Below, piece after piece: positions 1-11,373 of a stretch of DNA of 64,000 bases. Within the stretch, counting starts at the first letter, position 1; the number at the start of each line of letters is the position of its first letter. The stretch is from NCBI RefSeq assembly GCF_025642155.1, contig NZ_CP106798.1, positions 682,001 through 746,000 of the forward strand, written 5' to 3'. The notes below the pieces were generated by a model. That model ran no database searches, had not been told where the DNA came from, and saw nothing but the letters and a program-made list of their open reading frames with translations. Origin of the DNA: Streptomyces sp. HUAS 15-9 (GTDB lineage: Bacteria; Actinomycetota; Actinomycetes; Streptomycetales; Streptomycetaceae). The position numbers and the translations under genes are program-made.

Positions 1-319
1 GGAGCCAGATGTGCAGACCGCGTTCCGCGGCCTGTGCCGCGGTGGCCGTGAGACGTTCCACGCCATCACCGGTCACGTCCACGGTGTCGGCGTGCAGCTC
101 GTCGCGGATGACCCGGATGTCCTTGCGCATCCGGCCGGTGCTGAAGGCCGTACCAGGTGTGTCGCCGGCGCCCACGGTGTAGACGACGCCTCGGTGACAC
201 AGCCCGCGCAAAGGCTCCGTCGCCCGCGCCGGCCCCGCGGGCAGCAGCGCCCCCGCGAGCCCGGCGGACGCCGCACCGGCGAGGAACTGTGCCCTGTTGA
301 TCCCCTTCGTCTTCTCCAT
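1..319 (-). CDS. Tat-exported protein, N-terminal part only
   Basis: The first 106 codons of a gene that runs off the left edge of the window. The ATG lies at 317-319 on the minus strand. The N-terminus has a charged start, a Tat-like NRAQFLAGAA stretch, a hydrophobic core and an Ala-rich cleavage region ending near ARA, so export is likely. The mature part starts with RGLCHRGVVYTVG and continues with a pattern (MRKDIRVIRDELHADTVDVTG) that suggests alternating strands and helices, as in a TIM-barrel protein. Similar Streptomyces proteins carry the label abortive infection protein, but I see nothing here that proves a defence role. Function is left open. Confidence 0.6.
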   Translation of the reverse strand, partial: MEKTKGINRAQFLAGAASAGLAGALLPAGPARATEPLRGLCHRGVVYTVGAGDTPGTAFSTGRMRKDIRVIRDELHADTVDVTGDGVERLTATAAQAAERGLHIWL

Positions 320-661
320 GCGCTCACTGTGCCGAGGGGGCGTTCGCCGCGCTGTCCGTCGACGGTCTACGGCGTCGCGACGAAGGGATGGGATCCGGCG
401 CCGAAAGCCGTAAGTACCGTCACTGTGGGGCGGCTTCGGTGTCGGCCCGGCTCCGCACCCCGCTTGGCCGACTTGGATGAACCTTGTACGGCTTCGGCGA
501 ATCGGCCGACGGCACGGACGATCGCGCGCTGCTAGAAAGTGACCACGCAGGCGCACACCGTGACCCGCCTGTCTCACCCGAACCACACCGCAGACCGCCC
601 CCGTTGAGAGAGTGCCCGACGAGCGTCGCGCACGAGGCGGTCCGGAAACGATGGGACGACC
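320..661. other. Intergenic region between divergent genes
   Basis: This stretch separates the divergently read exported-protein gene and sensor-kinase gene and must hold both promoters. Open frames in it have no ribosome site and look like shadows. I see no clear -10/-35 pair, operator or RNA gene. Confidence 0.4.
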
Positions 662-2973
662 TTGTCGAACATCTCACCCCCCACACGTCGTCAGGCCCGT
701 GCGGAAAGCGCTTCCCCCACCCTGCCGACCAGCGGCCGACGAAGATCCCTGACCCGCGGCTGGCGCGTGGGCAGAAAGCTCCGGGCCGTCCTGCTGATCC
801 CGGTGCTCGTCGCACTCGCCTTCGGAGGCGTGCGGGTGAAACGGTCCGTGGACACCTTGCAGGCCGCCGACGACGCGGTGCGGGTGGCCGAGTTGGTCCA
901 GGCGGCGAACAAGTGCGCGAGCGACGCGATCAACGAGCGTGACGTCTCGGTCATCCCGCTGCTGGAAGGGAAGAGGGATGCCGACGCGGTCGTACAGGCC
1001 CGTCGGATCACCGACGAGGACGCGAAGGCGTTCGACAGAGCGGTCGGCCGCATACCGGACACCGTCGGCCTCCTCAGACGGATCGAGCTGGTCCGCGACG
1101 GCGAGAAGCAGCTTGCGACGGTCCGGGCCAACGCGTTCACCACGAAGCTGTCGGGTGTGCAGACCGAGGAGAGCTACCACCTCGTCCAGCATCCGCTGAT
1201 GGAGCTCTCGAACGAACTGGGCTTCGGCAGCAGCAACCAGGCCAGCTTCGGCCGGACGCTCTACGCCATCTCCCTGACGCAGGCCGCCGAGTCCCTGATC
1301 CGGTCCATCGGCACGCATCTGCTGGTGGAGGACCGCGCCACCCTCGCTCCGGGCGAACTCGAGACCCGGCTGGCCTCGTTCCGTTCGTACGCCTACCTCG
1401 AACAGGTCGCGCTCCAGGAGTACGCGGGCGCCGGCACCGCCGAGGACATGGCGAGGCTGCGCAAGGCCCTGGCCGACGCGGAGAAGAAGGGCCGGCGGCA
1501 GACCACGGAGGCCGCCCGACGGGCCGAGGCGGCCGGCCGTCCTTTCGTCACCCCGCCCGACATCGCCAGGATGATCGGCGAGATCGCCTCGGGGAGGACG
1601 ACCGCGGAGCTGGCCGCGGAGGGCATCACCCCGGAGTCGTTCTTCGCCGCGTCCACACTCGGCTTCGACGCCTACCGCGGCATCCAGATCCACCTCACCG
1701 ACAGCGCACTCGCGGACGCCGACGGCATCGCCGACACCGCACGACGTGACGCGATCACCAATGCCGCGCTGGTCCTTGCGGCTGTGCTCACCGCGTTCCT
1801 GCTCGCCGCGTGGGTGGCCCGTTCGATGAGCCGCGGCATGCGCCGGCTGAGCGGCTCCGCCATCGAGATCGCCGAGCAACGGCTGCCGGCCGTCATCACC
1901 CAGCTGTCCCGGGCCGTGCCCGGACAGGTCGACACCCGGGTCGCCGCCATCCCCATCACCACCACGGACGAGATCGGCGAGGTCGCCCGCGCCTTCGACC
2001 ATGTGCACCGCGAGGCCGTACGGCTCGCCGCCGAGCAGGCCGTGCTGCGCGGCAACGTCAACACGATCTTCACCAACCTGTCGCGCCGCAACCAGTCACT
2101 GATCGAGCGTCAACTGGCCCTGATCACGGACCTGGAGGACCACGAGACCGACCCCGACCAGCTGGCGAACCTGTTCCGGCTGGACCATCTCGCCACCCGG
2201 GTGCGCCGCAACGGTGAGAACCTTCTGGTCCTCGGCGGTGAGAAGCCCGCCCAGCAGTGGGACCGCTCGCTGCCACTGGTCGATGTCGTCCGCGCGGCCT
2301 CCTCCGAGGTGGAGCAGTACGAGCGCATCGAGTGCGCCGGCATCCCGGAGGCCGAGATCCACGGCCGTGCCGTGACCGACCTCGTGCATCTGCTCGCCGA
2401 ACTCCTGGAGAACGCCACCGCGTTCTCGTCCCCGCACTCGACGGTCCGGGTGACGGCGACCAGGCTCCCCGACACCCGGATCATGATCGAGATCCACGAC
2501 GAGGGGATCGGGCTGATGCCCGAGGACTTCGCGGTGATCAACCACAAGCTGGCCAATCCGCCGACCGCGGACACCGACGTCTACCAGCACATGGGGCTGT
2601 TCGTGGTCGGCAGGCTGGCCGACCGGCACGGCATCCATGTCCAACTGCGGCCGTCCGGTGAGCAGTCCGGTACGGCCTCGCTCGTCATGCTGCCCGGCAC
2701 GATCACGTTCCGGGCCGCCGGGTCCGAGCCCGACGTCGACACCCTCGCCCTGGCCGCGGTCGGCACGATTCCCGCGTCGCGTCGCGAGGCCGCGCTGTCC
2801 GCGCGGCGGCCGCGGCCGCCGAGGACCGCTTCAGCGCGTACGAGGCGTGGACGGACGAGCCGACGGCCGGCGGGGCCACCGGCGAGAGCGACGGGCCGCG
2901 CGGGAGCGACGGGGCGCGCGGGAGGGGACGCGGCCGCGGGCCCGCGGCGGACCGCACGCGACGGGAGAAGTAG
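662..2973 (+). CDS. Nitrate/nitrite-sensor-type histidine kinase, frameshifted near its C-terminus
   Basis: A membrane sensor kinase of the NIT-domain type common in Streptomyces. A TTG at 662 starts the frame. TM1 lies at about residues 41-58, followed by a helical extracellular sensor region to about 365, TM2, a HAMP segment and an HATPase domain. The N-box (LLAELLENATAF) and G-box (HDEGIGL) are clear. The starting frame stays open to 5335 only because the katG antisense strand lacks stops. Around 2790-2810 the natural reading appears to move to another frame, which gives an acidic tail (EDRFSAYEAWTDEP) and a stop at 2971-2973. This fits the loss of one base. Kinases of this family usually stand next to Roadblock, DUF742 and GTPase genes; here none follow, so it is an orphan. 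The kinase call is firm; the exact end is inferred. Confidence 0.75.
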
Positions 2974-2987
2974 CGGCGAACGGCGTC

Positions 2988-3010
2988 GGCCGGCCCCCGC
3001 GGGGGCGGCC
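2988..3010. terminator. Hairpin between converging kinase and katG genes
   Basis: A GC-rich inverted repeat, GGCCGGCCCCCG facing CGGGGGCGGCC, fills the 49-base gap between two converging genes. It probably ends transcription in both directions. There is no T run, as is usual in Streptomyces. Confidence 0.5.
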
Positions 3011-3022
3011 CGGACGTCATGG

Positions 3023-5263
<2,241 letters not shown>

Positions 5264-5285
5264 TCACAGTGCTCAGGAACATTGC

Positions 5286-5723
5286 TCAGGAACTGCGGGC
5301 GGTGGAGCAGTCGGGGCACAGACCCCAGTAGATGACCTCCGCCTCGGCGACCGAGAAGCCATGGTCGTCGGACGCCGTCAGGCAAGGGGCCTCACCGACC
5401 GCGCAGTCGACGTCAGCGACGACACCGCACGACCGGCACACGACATGGTGGTGGTTGTCCCCGACTCGTCCCTCGAACCGCGCCGGACCACCGGCCGGTT
5501 CGATACGGCGTATGAGCCCCACGGCGGTGAGCGCGTGGAGGGCTTCATACACGGCTTGCAGGGAAATATGGCCTACGCGATCACGTACACCGGAGGCGAT
5601 CGCCTCGACACCGAGGTGATCACCGTCCCGGACGGTCTCGAGCAGCGCAACGCGGGCGGCCGTCACCCGCAGGCCGGCACCGCGGAGCTCCTCGGCGGTG
5701 GTCGGGGTCTGGGATGCGGTCAT
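5286..5723 (-). CDS. furA: Fur-family peroxide-responsive repressor FurA (CatR type)
   Basis: A 145-residue Fur-family repressor upstream of katG. It has an N-terminal winged helix (GLRVTAARVALLETV), the HHHVVCRSCG metal-binding stretch and a second CxxC (GLCPDCS). In actinomycetes this arrangement marks FurA, which represses itself and katG and is released by oxidation. I chose the ATG at 5721-5723. An upstream GTG at 5739-5741 would add six residues but would overlap the likely -10 element, so a leaderless message starting at or near the ATG fits better. Confidence 0.9.
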   Translation of the reverse strand: MTASQTPTTAEELRGAGLRVTAARVALLETVRDGDHLGVEAIASGVRDRVGHISLQAVYEALHALTAVGLIRRIEPAGGPARFEGRVGDNHHHVVCRSCGVVADVDCAVGEAPCLTASDDHGFSVAEAEVIYWGLCPDCSTARSS

Positions 5724-5731
5724 GACGGCCA

Positions 5732-5760
5732 ACCTACCCACACAAACACGAAGAGTTCAA
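5732..5760 (-). promoter_or_regulatory. Likely furA promoter giving a leaderless message
   Basis: On the minus strand TTGAAC (5755-5760) and GTAGGT (5732-5737) are spaced by exactly 17 bases. The transcript would begin within a few bases of the furA ATG at 5723, leaving no room for a ribosome site. The surrounding A/T-rich bases are unusual for this genome and are a good place for FurA autoregulation. Transcription start is inferred, not shown. Confidence 0.5.
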
Positions 5761-5950
5761 GAAAACGAGCAAACCAAGTCTGAGAACCCAGATCAGGGAT
5801 GGCTTATCACTTTATGTGTGGACATATCGACTCGTTGTTGTCAGACCACTCCGCTCGCCAGGCACCCGTGATCATGGGACACCGCTCTCGCCGAGCTCGT
5901 CGGAATTCGGGCGACGGATCGGCAGCCGGATACGTAGGCTTCGGCCCACG

Positions 5951-6217
5951 ATGAAGCGACACGTCGAGTTCACCGAGCGGGCCGGGAGACTTCGCGACTG
6001 TCTCCCGCCCGACGACCGCCAAGACCTCATGCGTCTCGTCAACGAGATCGCCGAGGATCCCTACGGCCCCGACACGCACCTCGCCTACATCAATGACGAG
6101 GTCACACGCTCCGTCTGGTGCGAGAGCGTCAAGGTCGACTACGTCGTGACCTGGTGGACCGTGGTCGTCGTGGATGCCGATGACTACGACGCCGAGCGCG
6201 GTTTCAACGTGGTGTAG
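5951..6217 (+). CDS. Small RelE/ParE-like protein, no partner antitoxin
   Basis: An 88-residue protein from ATG 5951. A weak GTAGG ribosome site lies upstream. The order of a helix rich in charge, a VNEIAEDPYG turn and then three beta-type runs (TRSVWCESVKVDY, VVTWWTVVVVDADDYD) is what one expects of the RelE/ParE toxin fold. No antitoxin-like gene of the usual size is next to it: furA lies upstream on the other strand and soxG ends downstream. It may be a solitary, inactive or differently used member of the family. The fold is an inference from sequence pattern only. Confidence 0.6.
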   Translation: MKRHVEFTERAGRLRDCLPPDDRQDLMRLVNEIAEDPYGPDTHLAYINDEVTRSVWCESVKVDYVVTWWTVVVVDADDYDAERGFNVV

Positions 6218-6263
6218 CGCGGTCGGACGGTTCCGGACGAGGGCCCCGTCGGGCCGGGACCTG

Positions 6264-6866
6264 TCAGGCGTGTTCCACCGCCGCGTCCAGCAGCCAGTGC
6301 GTCAGGTAGTCGGCGAAGGACGAGCGCACCAGGAGCCAGAACCCGGCCCTGGGTTCCTCGCGGGCGACCAGGACGACCTGGCTGCGTGCCAGTGTCGTCT
6401 GGGCGCAGCGGCCGGGGCCGAAGGCGCGCGGGTGCAGGTCCAGCGCGCAGCCGTGGGAGAGCAGGTCGCGGGCGCGGGGGCCGGTGACGAGAAGTGTGGT
6501 GCGCTGCGCGGAGACGTCACACACCGACACGGGTTCGTCCCCGGCCGCCGTACGGATCCGGCTCTCCAGGTCCCACTGTGTGCCGGGCCGGCCGACCACC
6601 AGCCATTCGTCGGGGCCGAGCCACAGCGCGGTCAGCTCCCCGGTGTGTACGACGGTGCCGGGTTCCAGGGGCAGTTGGAGCCCCAGGGCGAGCCCCACCG
6701 CGTCCGCGGCCGGTCCCTTGGCGTCGAGGCGGACGTTGATCTGCGCCAGGAAGGGAAGTTCGGCCAGCCGGATCGCACCCCCGGAGGACCGGGTGACGGC
6801 CGCCAGCCGGTGGGCGGCGGAGGCCAGGGGGCTGCGCTGCTGTACGGTCGGGGCGGTGTCAGCCAT
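6264..6866 (-). CDS. soxG: Sarcosine oxidase gamma subunit
   Basis: A 200-residue subunit of the heterotetrameric sarcosine oxidase, which oxidises sarcosine to glycine and passes the methyl carbon to tetrahydrofolate. It is the last gene of the operon. It resembles the family in length and in the folate-binding-protein-like pattern (LWLGPDEWLVVG, SQVVLVARE, SFADYLTHWLLDA). Its ATG at 6864-6866 overlaps the end of the soxDA reading frame by eight bases, so the two are translationally coupled. Confidence 0.92.
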   Translation of the reverse strand: MADTAPTVQQRSPLASAAHRLAAVTRSSGGAIRLAELPFLAQINVRLDAKGPAADAVGLALGLQLPLEPGTVVHTGELTALWLGPDEWLVVGRPGTQWDLESRIRTAAGDEPVSVCDVSAQRTTLLVTGPRARDLLSHGCALDLHPRAFGPGRCAQTTLARSQVVLVAREEPRAGFWLLVRSSFADYLTHWLLDAAVEHA

Positions 6867-9800
6867 CGCGGCGGGCTCCCTCGGGGTCGTAGAGGACGGG
6901 GCCGGCGACGGTCACCGGGAGCAACCGGTCGCCGACGGGTGCGTAGAGACGTTCGCCGATGCGTTGCCGGCCGCCCTTGACCAGGGCGAGGGCGAAGGTC
7001 CGGCCCAGTGCCGCGCTGCGGTAGCTGGAGGTGACGTGGCCGAGCATCGGGACGGGCGGGGCGGGCAGTTCGCTGTCGGCGACCAGTTGGGTGCCCTCGG
7101 GCAGGAAGGCGGCCGGGTCCTCGGGGAGCAGGCCGACCAGGTGCTTGCGGTCGGGGCGGACGGTGTCGGCGCGGGCGTAGGAGCGCTTGCCGATGAAGTC
7201 GGGCTTCTTCTTCGACACCGCCCAGCTCATGCCCAGGTCCTGCGGGGTGACCGTGCCGTCGGTGTCCTGGCCGATGATCGGGTACCCCTTCTCGGCGCGC
7301 AGGACGTGCATGGTCTCGGTGCCGTACGGGGTGATGCCGTACGGGGCACCGGCCTCGTGCAGCGCCTCCCACAGGGCGAGGGCGTGCCACGGCGACACAT
7401 TGATCTCGTAGGCGAGTTCGCCGGAGAAGCTGATCCGGCACACCCTGGCCCCGATGCCCGCCACGGTCGCCTCCCGCCACGCCATGAACGGGAAGTCCTC
7501 GTTGGACACGGCCAGTTGCGGCGCCAGTGCGCCGAGGACCTCGCGGGAGCGGGGGCCGACCAGGGCGACGGTGGCCCACTGCTCGGTGACGGAGGTGCAG
7601 TGGACGCGCAGTCCGGGCCACTCGGTCTGCAGCCACTCCTCCATCCAGTCCAGGACGGCGGCCGCGTTGCCGGTCGTGGTGGTGACCAGGAAGCGGTCCT
7701 GGGCGAGACGGATGACGGTGCCGTCGTCGAAGACCATGCCGTCCGGGCGGCACATCACGCCGTAGCGGATCATGCCGACCTTCAGGGTGCTCATCATGTT
7801 GGTGTAGAGCAGGTCGAGGAAGGCCGCGGCGTCCGGCCCCTGTACGTCGATCTTGCCGAGGGTGGAGGCGTCCATGAACGCGACGCCCTCCCGTGCGGCG
7901 CGGCATTCGCGCAGCACCGCGGCCTCCATGTCCTCGCCGTCCTGCGGGTAGTACCAGGGGCGCTTCCACTGGCCGACGTTCTCGAACAGCGCGCCGTGCG
8001 CGGCATGCCACTCGTGCAGGGCGGTCACCCGGACCGGGTCGTGCAGCGCGCCCCGGTCGCGGCCCGCCAGGGTGGCGAAGGAGACGGGGGTGTAGGGCGG
8101 GCGGAACGTCGGCAGCCCCAGCGCGGAGATGTCCACGCCGAGGAGTTCCGCGACGACTCCGCTGGCGAGAACTCCCCCGGTCCTGCCTTGGTCGTTGGCC
8201 GTGCCGGCCGTGGTGTAGCGCTTGGTGTGCTCCACCGAGCGCAGCCCGGCTCCGGTCGCGCGGGCCAGGTCGTCGACGGTCACATCGCGCTGGAGGTCGA
8301 CGAAGCGGGGGGCGTCGGCGGAACCAGGGAGGGTGAACACCTGCATGGGCGGGGTGTGCGGTCGCTCGGCCACGGCGGGCAGGGCGGGCCCCTCTGCGGT
8401 GTAGCCCTCGGCCTCGATCGCGCGGGCGCCCGCGGCCGCGCCCTGGGCGAGCACCGCGGCCAGGGCCTGCTCACCGTTCGCGCTGCCCGCGACCTCGACC
8501 GCCTGGCGGCAGGTGTCCGGGACGAAGGCACCGAGTGCCCCGTCGTGGCGGAGTCTGCCGCCCGCCTGGCTGAACAGGTGTGCCACGGGGTTCCAACCGC
8601 CCGAGACCAGGAGGAGGTCGACGGCGAACTCCCGCCGTGCGGCCGACTCTCCGTACGACGCGACCCGCACGGCGGTCAGTCGTGCCCCGCCGTCCGTGCC
8701 GGTCACGGCGTGGCCGGCCAGCACCTCGATCCCGGCCTCGCGGGCGCGGCCCGCCCACTCCCCCGGCTCGGACCGGGTGTCGACGACGGCGGCGACCTCG
8801 ATGCCTGCCGCGGCCAGGTCCAGCGCGGCGGCGTACGCGCTGTCGTTGGTGGTGAGGACGACCGCGCGGCGGCCGGGCAGGACTCCGTACCGGTTGACGT
8901 AGGTGCGGGCCGAGGCGGCCAGCATCACTCCGGGGCGGTCGTTGTCCGCGAAGGCCAGCGAGCGCTCGTGGGCGCCGGTCGCGAGGACCACGCGGCGGGC
9001 GCGGATGCGCCAGACGCGCTCGCGGGAGACGTTGTCCGGGGCCTCGGCGCCCAGGTGGTTGGTGCGCCGCTCGACGGCGAGGAGGTGGTTGTCGTCGTAG
9101 TGGCCGAACACGGTGGTACGACGCAGTACGCGCACCTCGGGGGCGGCGTCCAGGCGGGCCGCGGTCGCCGTCACCCAGTCGAGGTGTTCGCCCGTGCCGA
9201 GCAGGCTGCCGCCGGGCTCCGGCTGGTCGTCGGCGAGGATGACGCGCGCGCCGGAGCGGGCGGCTGCGGCCGCGGCGGCGAGACCGGCCGGGCCCGCACC
9301 CACGATCAGGAGGTCGCAGTGGGCGTGGACGGCGTCGTAGCGGGCCGGGTCGGGCTCGGTGGCGAGGCGGCCCTGGCCGGGGAGGCTGGTGGCGACGAGG
9401 CCGTCGTGGAGTTCGACGGTCGTGGCCGGGAGCATCGGCTCGGGGAAGGGCTTCTCGATCTGGACGATCGCGTTGGGTTCCTCGACGCCTGCGGAGAAGA
9501 TGCCGCGGGGGCGGCCGAGTCTGATGCTGGTCGCTGCCGCGATGATGCCGTTGGCGAGGAGGGCGGAGGCGAGGGTGTCGCCCTGGTAGCCCTCATACTG
9601 GGTGCCGTCGAAGGTGAAGGTCAGGGGGGTGTCGCGGTCGATTCGGCCGCCGGTGGGGGTGCGGAACGTACGAGTCTCGCCCCCGCCGCCCCTACCCGTC
9701 CCGTCCTGAAGGGGCTCCGCCCCTTCGACCCCGCTGGCGGCTGCGCCCCCAGGCCCCCCTTCGGCCTGAACGGCCTCGTCCTCAAACGCCGGACGGGCTG

Positions 9801-10116
9801 GTGGTGCCGGTCGTGGCCGAGAAGTGACCGACCCCGGTTCAACCTCGGCAGGACGCGGCTCCCCGGCCCGATACACGGCCAGGATCTCGTTCGTCGCCGT
9901 GTTCCGTACCGCGTTGAACCAGCGGCGGCAGCCCGCCGCGTGGCTCCATCGCTCGGCGAACGGGCCCTTCGGGTTGTCGCGGAAGAACAGGTACCGCGCC
10001 CACTCCTCGTCGGTGAGGGCCGAGGGGTCCTCGGGATAGGGCACATGTGCCTGGCCGCCGTAGTGGAACTCGACCTCGTCACGGGGCCCGCACCACGGGC
10101 AGGGGATGAGCAGCAT
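6859..10116 (-). CDS. soxDA: Sarcosine oxidase delta-alpha fusion protein
   Basis: One uninterrupted 1085-residue frame holds two subunits that are normally separate. Residues 1-90 are SoxD: CPWCG near the start, His24 and Cys63 are the expected zinc ligands. Residues about 149-1085 are SoxA: the usual RTPTGGRIDR start, a dinucleotide-binding site (LLIVGAGPAGLAAA) and a C-terminal aminomethyltransferase-like folate domain. Between them is a low-complexity linker (91-148) encoded by a dispersed GC-rich repeat. No ATG, GTG or TTG occurs in frame between the SoxD part and the SoxA core, so SoxA can only be made as a fusion, unless an unusual start is used. It follows soxB by 24 bases and overlaps soxG by eight. 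It works with SoxB and SoxG. Confidence 0.93.
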   Translation of the reverse strand: MLLIPCPWCGPRDEVEFHYGGQAHVPYPEDPSALTDEEWARYLFFRDNPKGPFAERWSHAAGCRRWFNAVRNTATNEILAVYRAGEPRPAEVEPGSVTSRPRPAPPARPAFEDEAVQAEGGPGGAAASGVEGAEPLQDGTGRGGGGETRTFRTPTGGRIDRDTPLTFTFDGTQYEGYQGDTLASALLANGIIAAATSIRLGRPRGIFSAGVEEPNAIVQIEKPFPEPMLPATTVELHDGLVATSLPGQGRLATEPDPARYDAVHAHCDLLIVGAGPAGLAAAAAAARSGARVILADDQPEPGGSLLGTGEHLDWVTATAARLDAAPEVRVLRRTTVFGHYDDNHLLAVERRTNHLGAEAPDNVSRERVWRIRARRVVLATGAHERSLAFADNDRPGVMLAASARTYVNRYGVLPGRRAVVLTTNDSAYAAALDLAAAGIEVAAVVDTRSEPGEWAGRAREAGIEVLAGHAVTGTDGGARLTAVRVASYGESAARREFAVDLLLVSGGWNPVAHLFSQAGGRLRHDGALGAFVPDTCRQAVEVAGSANGEQALAAVLAQGAAAGARAIEAEGYTAEGPALPAVAERPHTPPMQVFTLPGSADAPRFVDLQRDVTVDDLARATGAGLRSVEHTKRYTTAGTANDQGRTGGVLASGVVAELLGVDISALGLPTFRPPYTPVSFATLAGRDRGALHDPVRVTALHEWHAAHGALFENVGQWKRPWYYPQDGEDMEAAVLRECRAAREGVAFMDASTLGKIDVQGPDAAAFLDLLYTNMMSTLKVGMIRYGVMCRPDGMVFDDGTVIRLAQDRFLVTTTTGNAAAVLDWMEEWLQTEWPGLRVHCTSVTEQWATVALVGPRSREVLGALAPQLAVSNEDFPFMAWREATVAGIGARVCRISFSGELAYEINVSPWHALALWEALHEAGAPYGITPYGTETMHVLRAEKGYPIIGQDTDGTVTPQDLGMSWAVSKKKPDFIGKRSYARADTVRPDRKHLVGLLPEDPAAFLPEGTQLVADSELPAPPVPMLGHVTSSYRSAALGRTFALALVKGGRQRIGERLYAPVGDRLLPVTVAGPVLYDPEGARRDG
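9671..9802. repeat. Dispersed Streptomyces-type GC-rich repeat inserted at the soxD-soxA junction
   Basis: On the minus strand the block begins with a CCGTCCGGCGTTTGAGGACG-type run and ends in GGGGCGGCGGGGGCGAGA. I recall this type of sequence as recurring between genes in Streptomyces genomes. It contains a perfect eight-base hairpin, GAAGGGGC (9708-9715) facing GCCCCTTC (9719-9726). Here it lies inside an open frame and supplies about 44 stop-free codons. I cannot count copies elsewhere in this genome; only one was seen in the window. Confidence 0.65.
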
Positions 10117-10140
10117 GTCGTTCGGCTCCCTTGAGGATCC

Positions 10141-11373
10141 CTAGTGGGCCACCGCGGCCGCGCCGTGCTCGTCGACGAGCGCGCCGGTGGTGAAACGGTC
10201 GAGCGAGAAGGGGGCGTTGAGGGCGTGCGGGTTGTCGTGGGCGATGGTGTGGGCGTAGACCCAGCCGACGCCCGGGGTGGCCTTGAAACCGCCCGTTCCC
10301 CAGCCGCAGTTGAGATAGAGGTTGTCGACCGGGGTGAGGCCGACGATGGGCGAGGCGTCGGGGCTGACGTCGACGATGCCGCCCCAGGTGCGCAGCACAT
10401 GGGCGCGGGCGAAGACCGGGAAGAGTTCGAGTGCGGCGGACATCTGGTGTTCGATGATGTGGAACGCGCCGCGCTGGGTGTAGGAGTTGTACGCGTCGAT
10501 GCCCGCGCCCATGACCAGTTCGCCCTTGTGGGCCTGGCTGACGTAGACGTGGACCGCGTTGGACATGACGACCGTCGGGTGCACCGGCTCCAGGAGTTCG
10601 GAGACCAGTGCCTGCAAGGGGTGGCTCTGCAGCGGGAGTTCGATGCCCGCCATGGCGGCGAGGACCGAGGTGTGGCCTGCCGAGCACAGGGCCACCTTGC
10701 CGGCCGCGATCGGGCCGAGCGTGGTCCGTACGCCGACCACCCGGCCGTCGACCAGGTCCAGGCCGGTGACCTCGCAGTTCTGGATGATGTCGATCCCGGC
10801 GGCGTCGGCGGAGCGGGCGAAGCCCCAGGCCACGTAGTCGTGTTTGGCGATGCCGGCGCGCGGCTGGTAGGTGCCGCCGAGGACCGGGTAGCGCACGTCG
10901 GGTGAGATGTTGACGATCGGGCAGACCTCTTTGACCTGCTCGGCGTCGAGCCACTCGGCGTCGACGCCGTTGAGCCGGTTGGCCTCGACGCGGCGCACGC
11001 TGTCGCGGACGTCCTGCAGGCTGTGGGCGAGGTTCAGCACACCGCGCTGGGAGAAGAGGATCGGGTAGTCGAGCTCCTCCTCCAGCCCCTCCCACAGTTT
11101 GAGGGCGTGCTCGTAGATGCCGGCGCTCTCGTCCCACAGGTAGTTGGAGCGGATGATGGTGGTGTTGCGGGCCATGTTGCCGCCCGCGAGCCAGCCCTTC
11201 TCCAGCACGGCGACATTGGTGATGCCGTGGTTCTTCGCCAGGTAGTGGGCGGTGGCGAGGCCGTGTCCACCGCCGCCCACGATCACCACGTCGTACGACC
11301 GCTTCGGCTCGGGTGTGCGCCAGAGCCATTCCGGGTGGTCGGGGAGGTCGGCGCCGGGGGTGCGGGGGCTCAT
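10141..11373 (-). CDS. soxB: Sarcosine oxidase beta subunit
   Basis: A 410-residue flavoprotein subunit that carries out the oxidation of sarcosine. The dinucleotide-binding motif [17 protein letters not shown] is at residues 29-45. His178 in [11 protein letters not shown] is the expected site for covalent FMN, and non-covalent FAD binds at the N-terminal fold. It has the normal length for a heterotetrameric type beta subunit. Its ATG overlaps the glyA stop by four bases (ATGA), showing tight coupling. Confidence 0.95.
   Translation of the reverse strand: MSPRTPGADLPDHPEWLWRTPEPKRSYDVVIVGGGGHGLATAHYLAKNHGITNVAVLEKGWLAGGNMARNTTIIRSNYLWDESAGIYEHALKLWEGLEEELDYPILFSQRGVLNLAHSLQDVRDSVRRVEANRLNGVDAEWLDAEQVKEVCPIVNISPDVRYPVLGGTYQPRAGIAKHDYVAWGFARSADAAGIDIIQNCEVTGLDLVDGRVVGVRTTLGPIAAGKVALCSAGHTSVLAAMAGIELPLQSHPLQALVSELLEPVHPTVVMSNAVHVYVSQAHKGELVMGAGIDAYNSYTQRGAFHIIEHQMSAALELFPVFARAHVLRTWGGIVDVSPDASPIVGLTPVDNLYLNCGWGTGGFKATPGVGWVYAHTIAHDNPHALNAPFSLDRFTTGALVDEHGAAAVAH

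Noticed and set aside
6242..6256. Hairpin GGCCC-CGTC-GGGCC between the RelE-like gene and soxG as terminator
   Set aside because: A five-base stem is common by chance in this GC-rich DNA. The place is suitable but support is weak.
9600..9850. A separate soxA gene with its own start
   Set aside because: No ATG, GTG or TTG is in frame between the SoxD part and the SoxA core, so I annotated one fusion gene.
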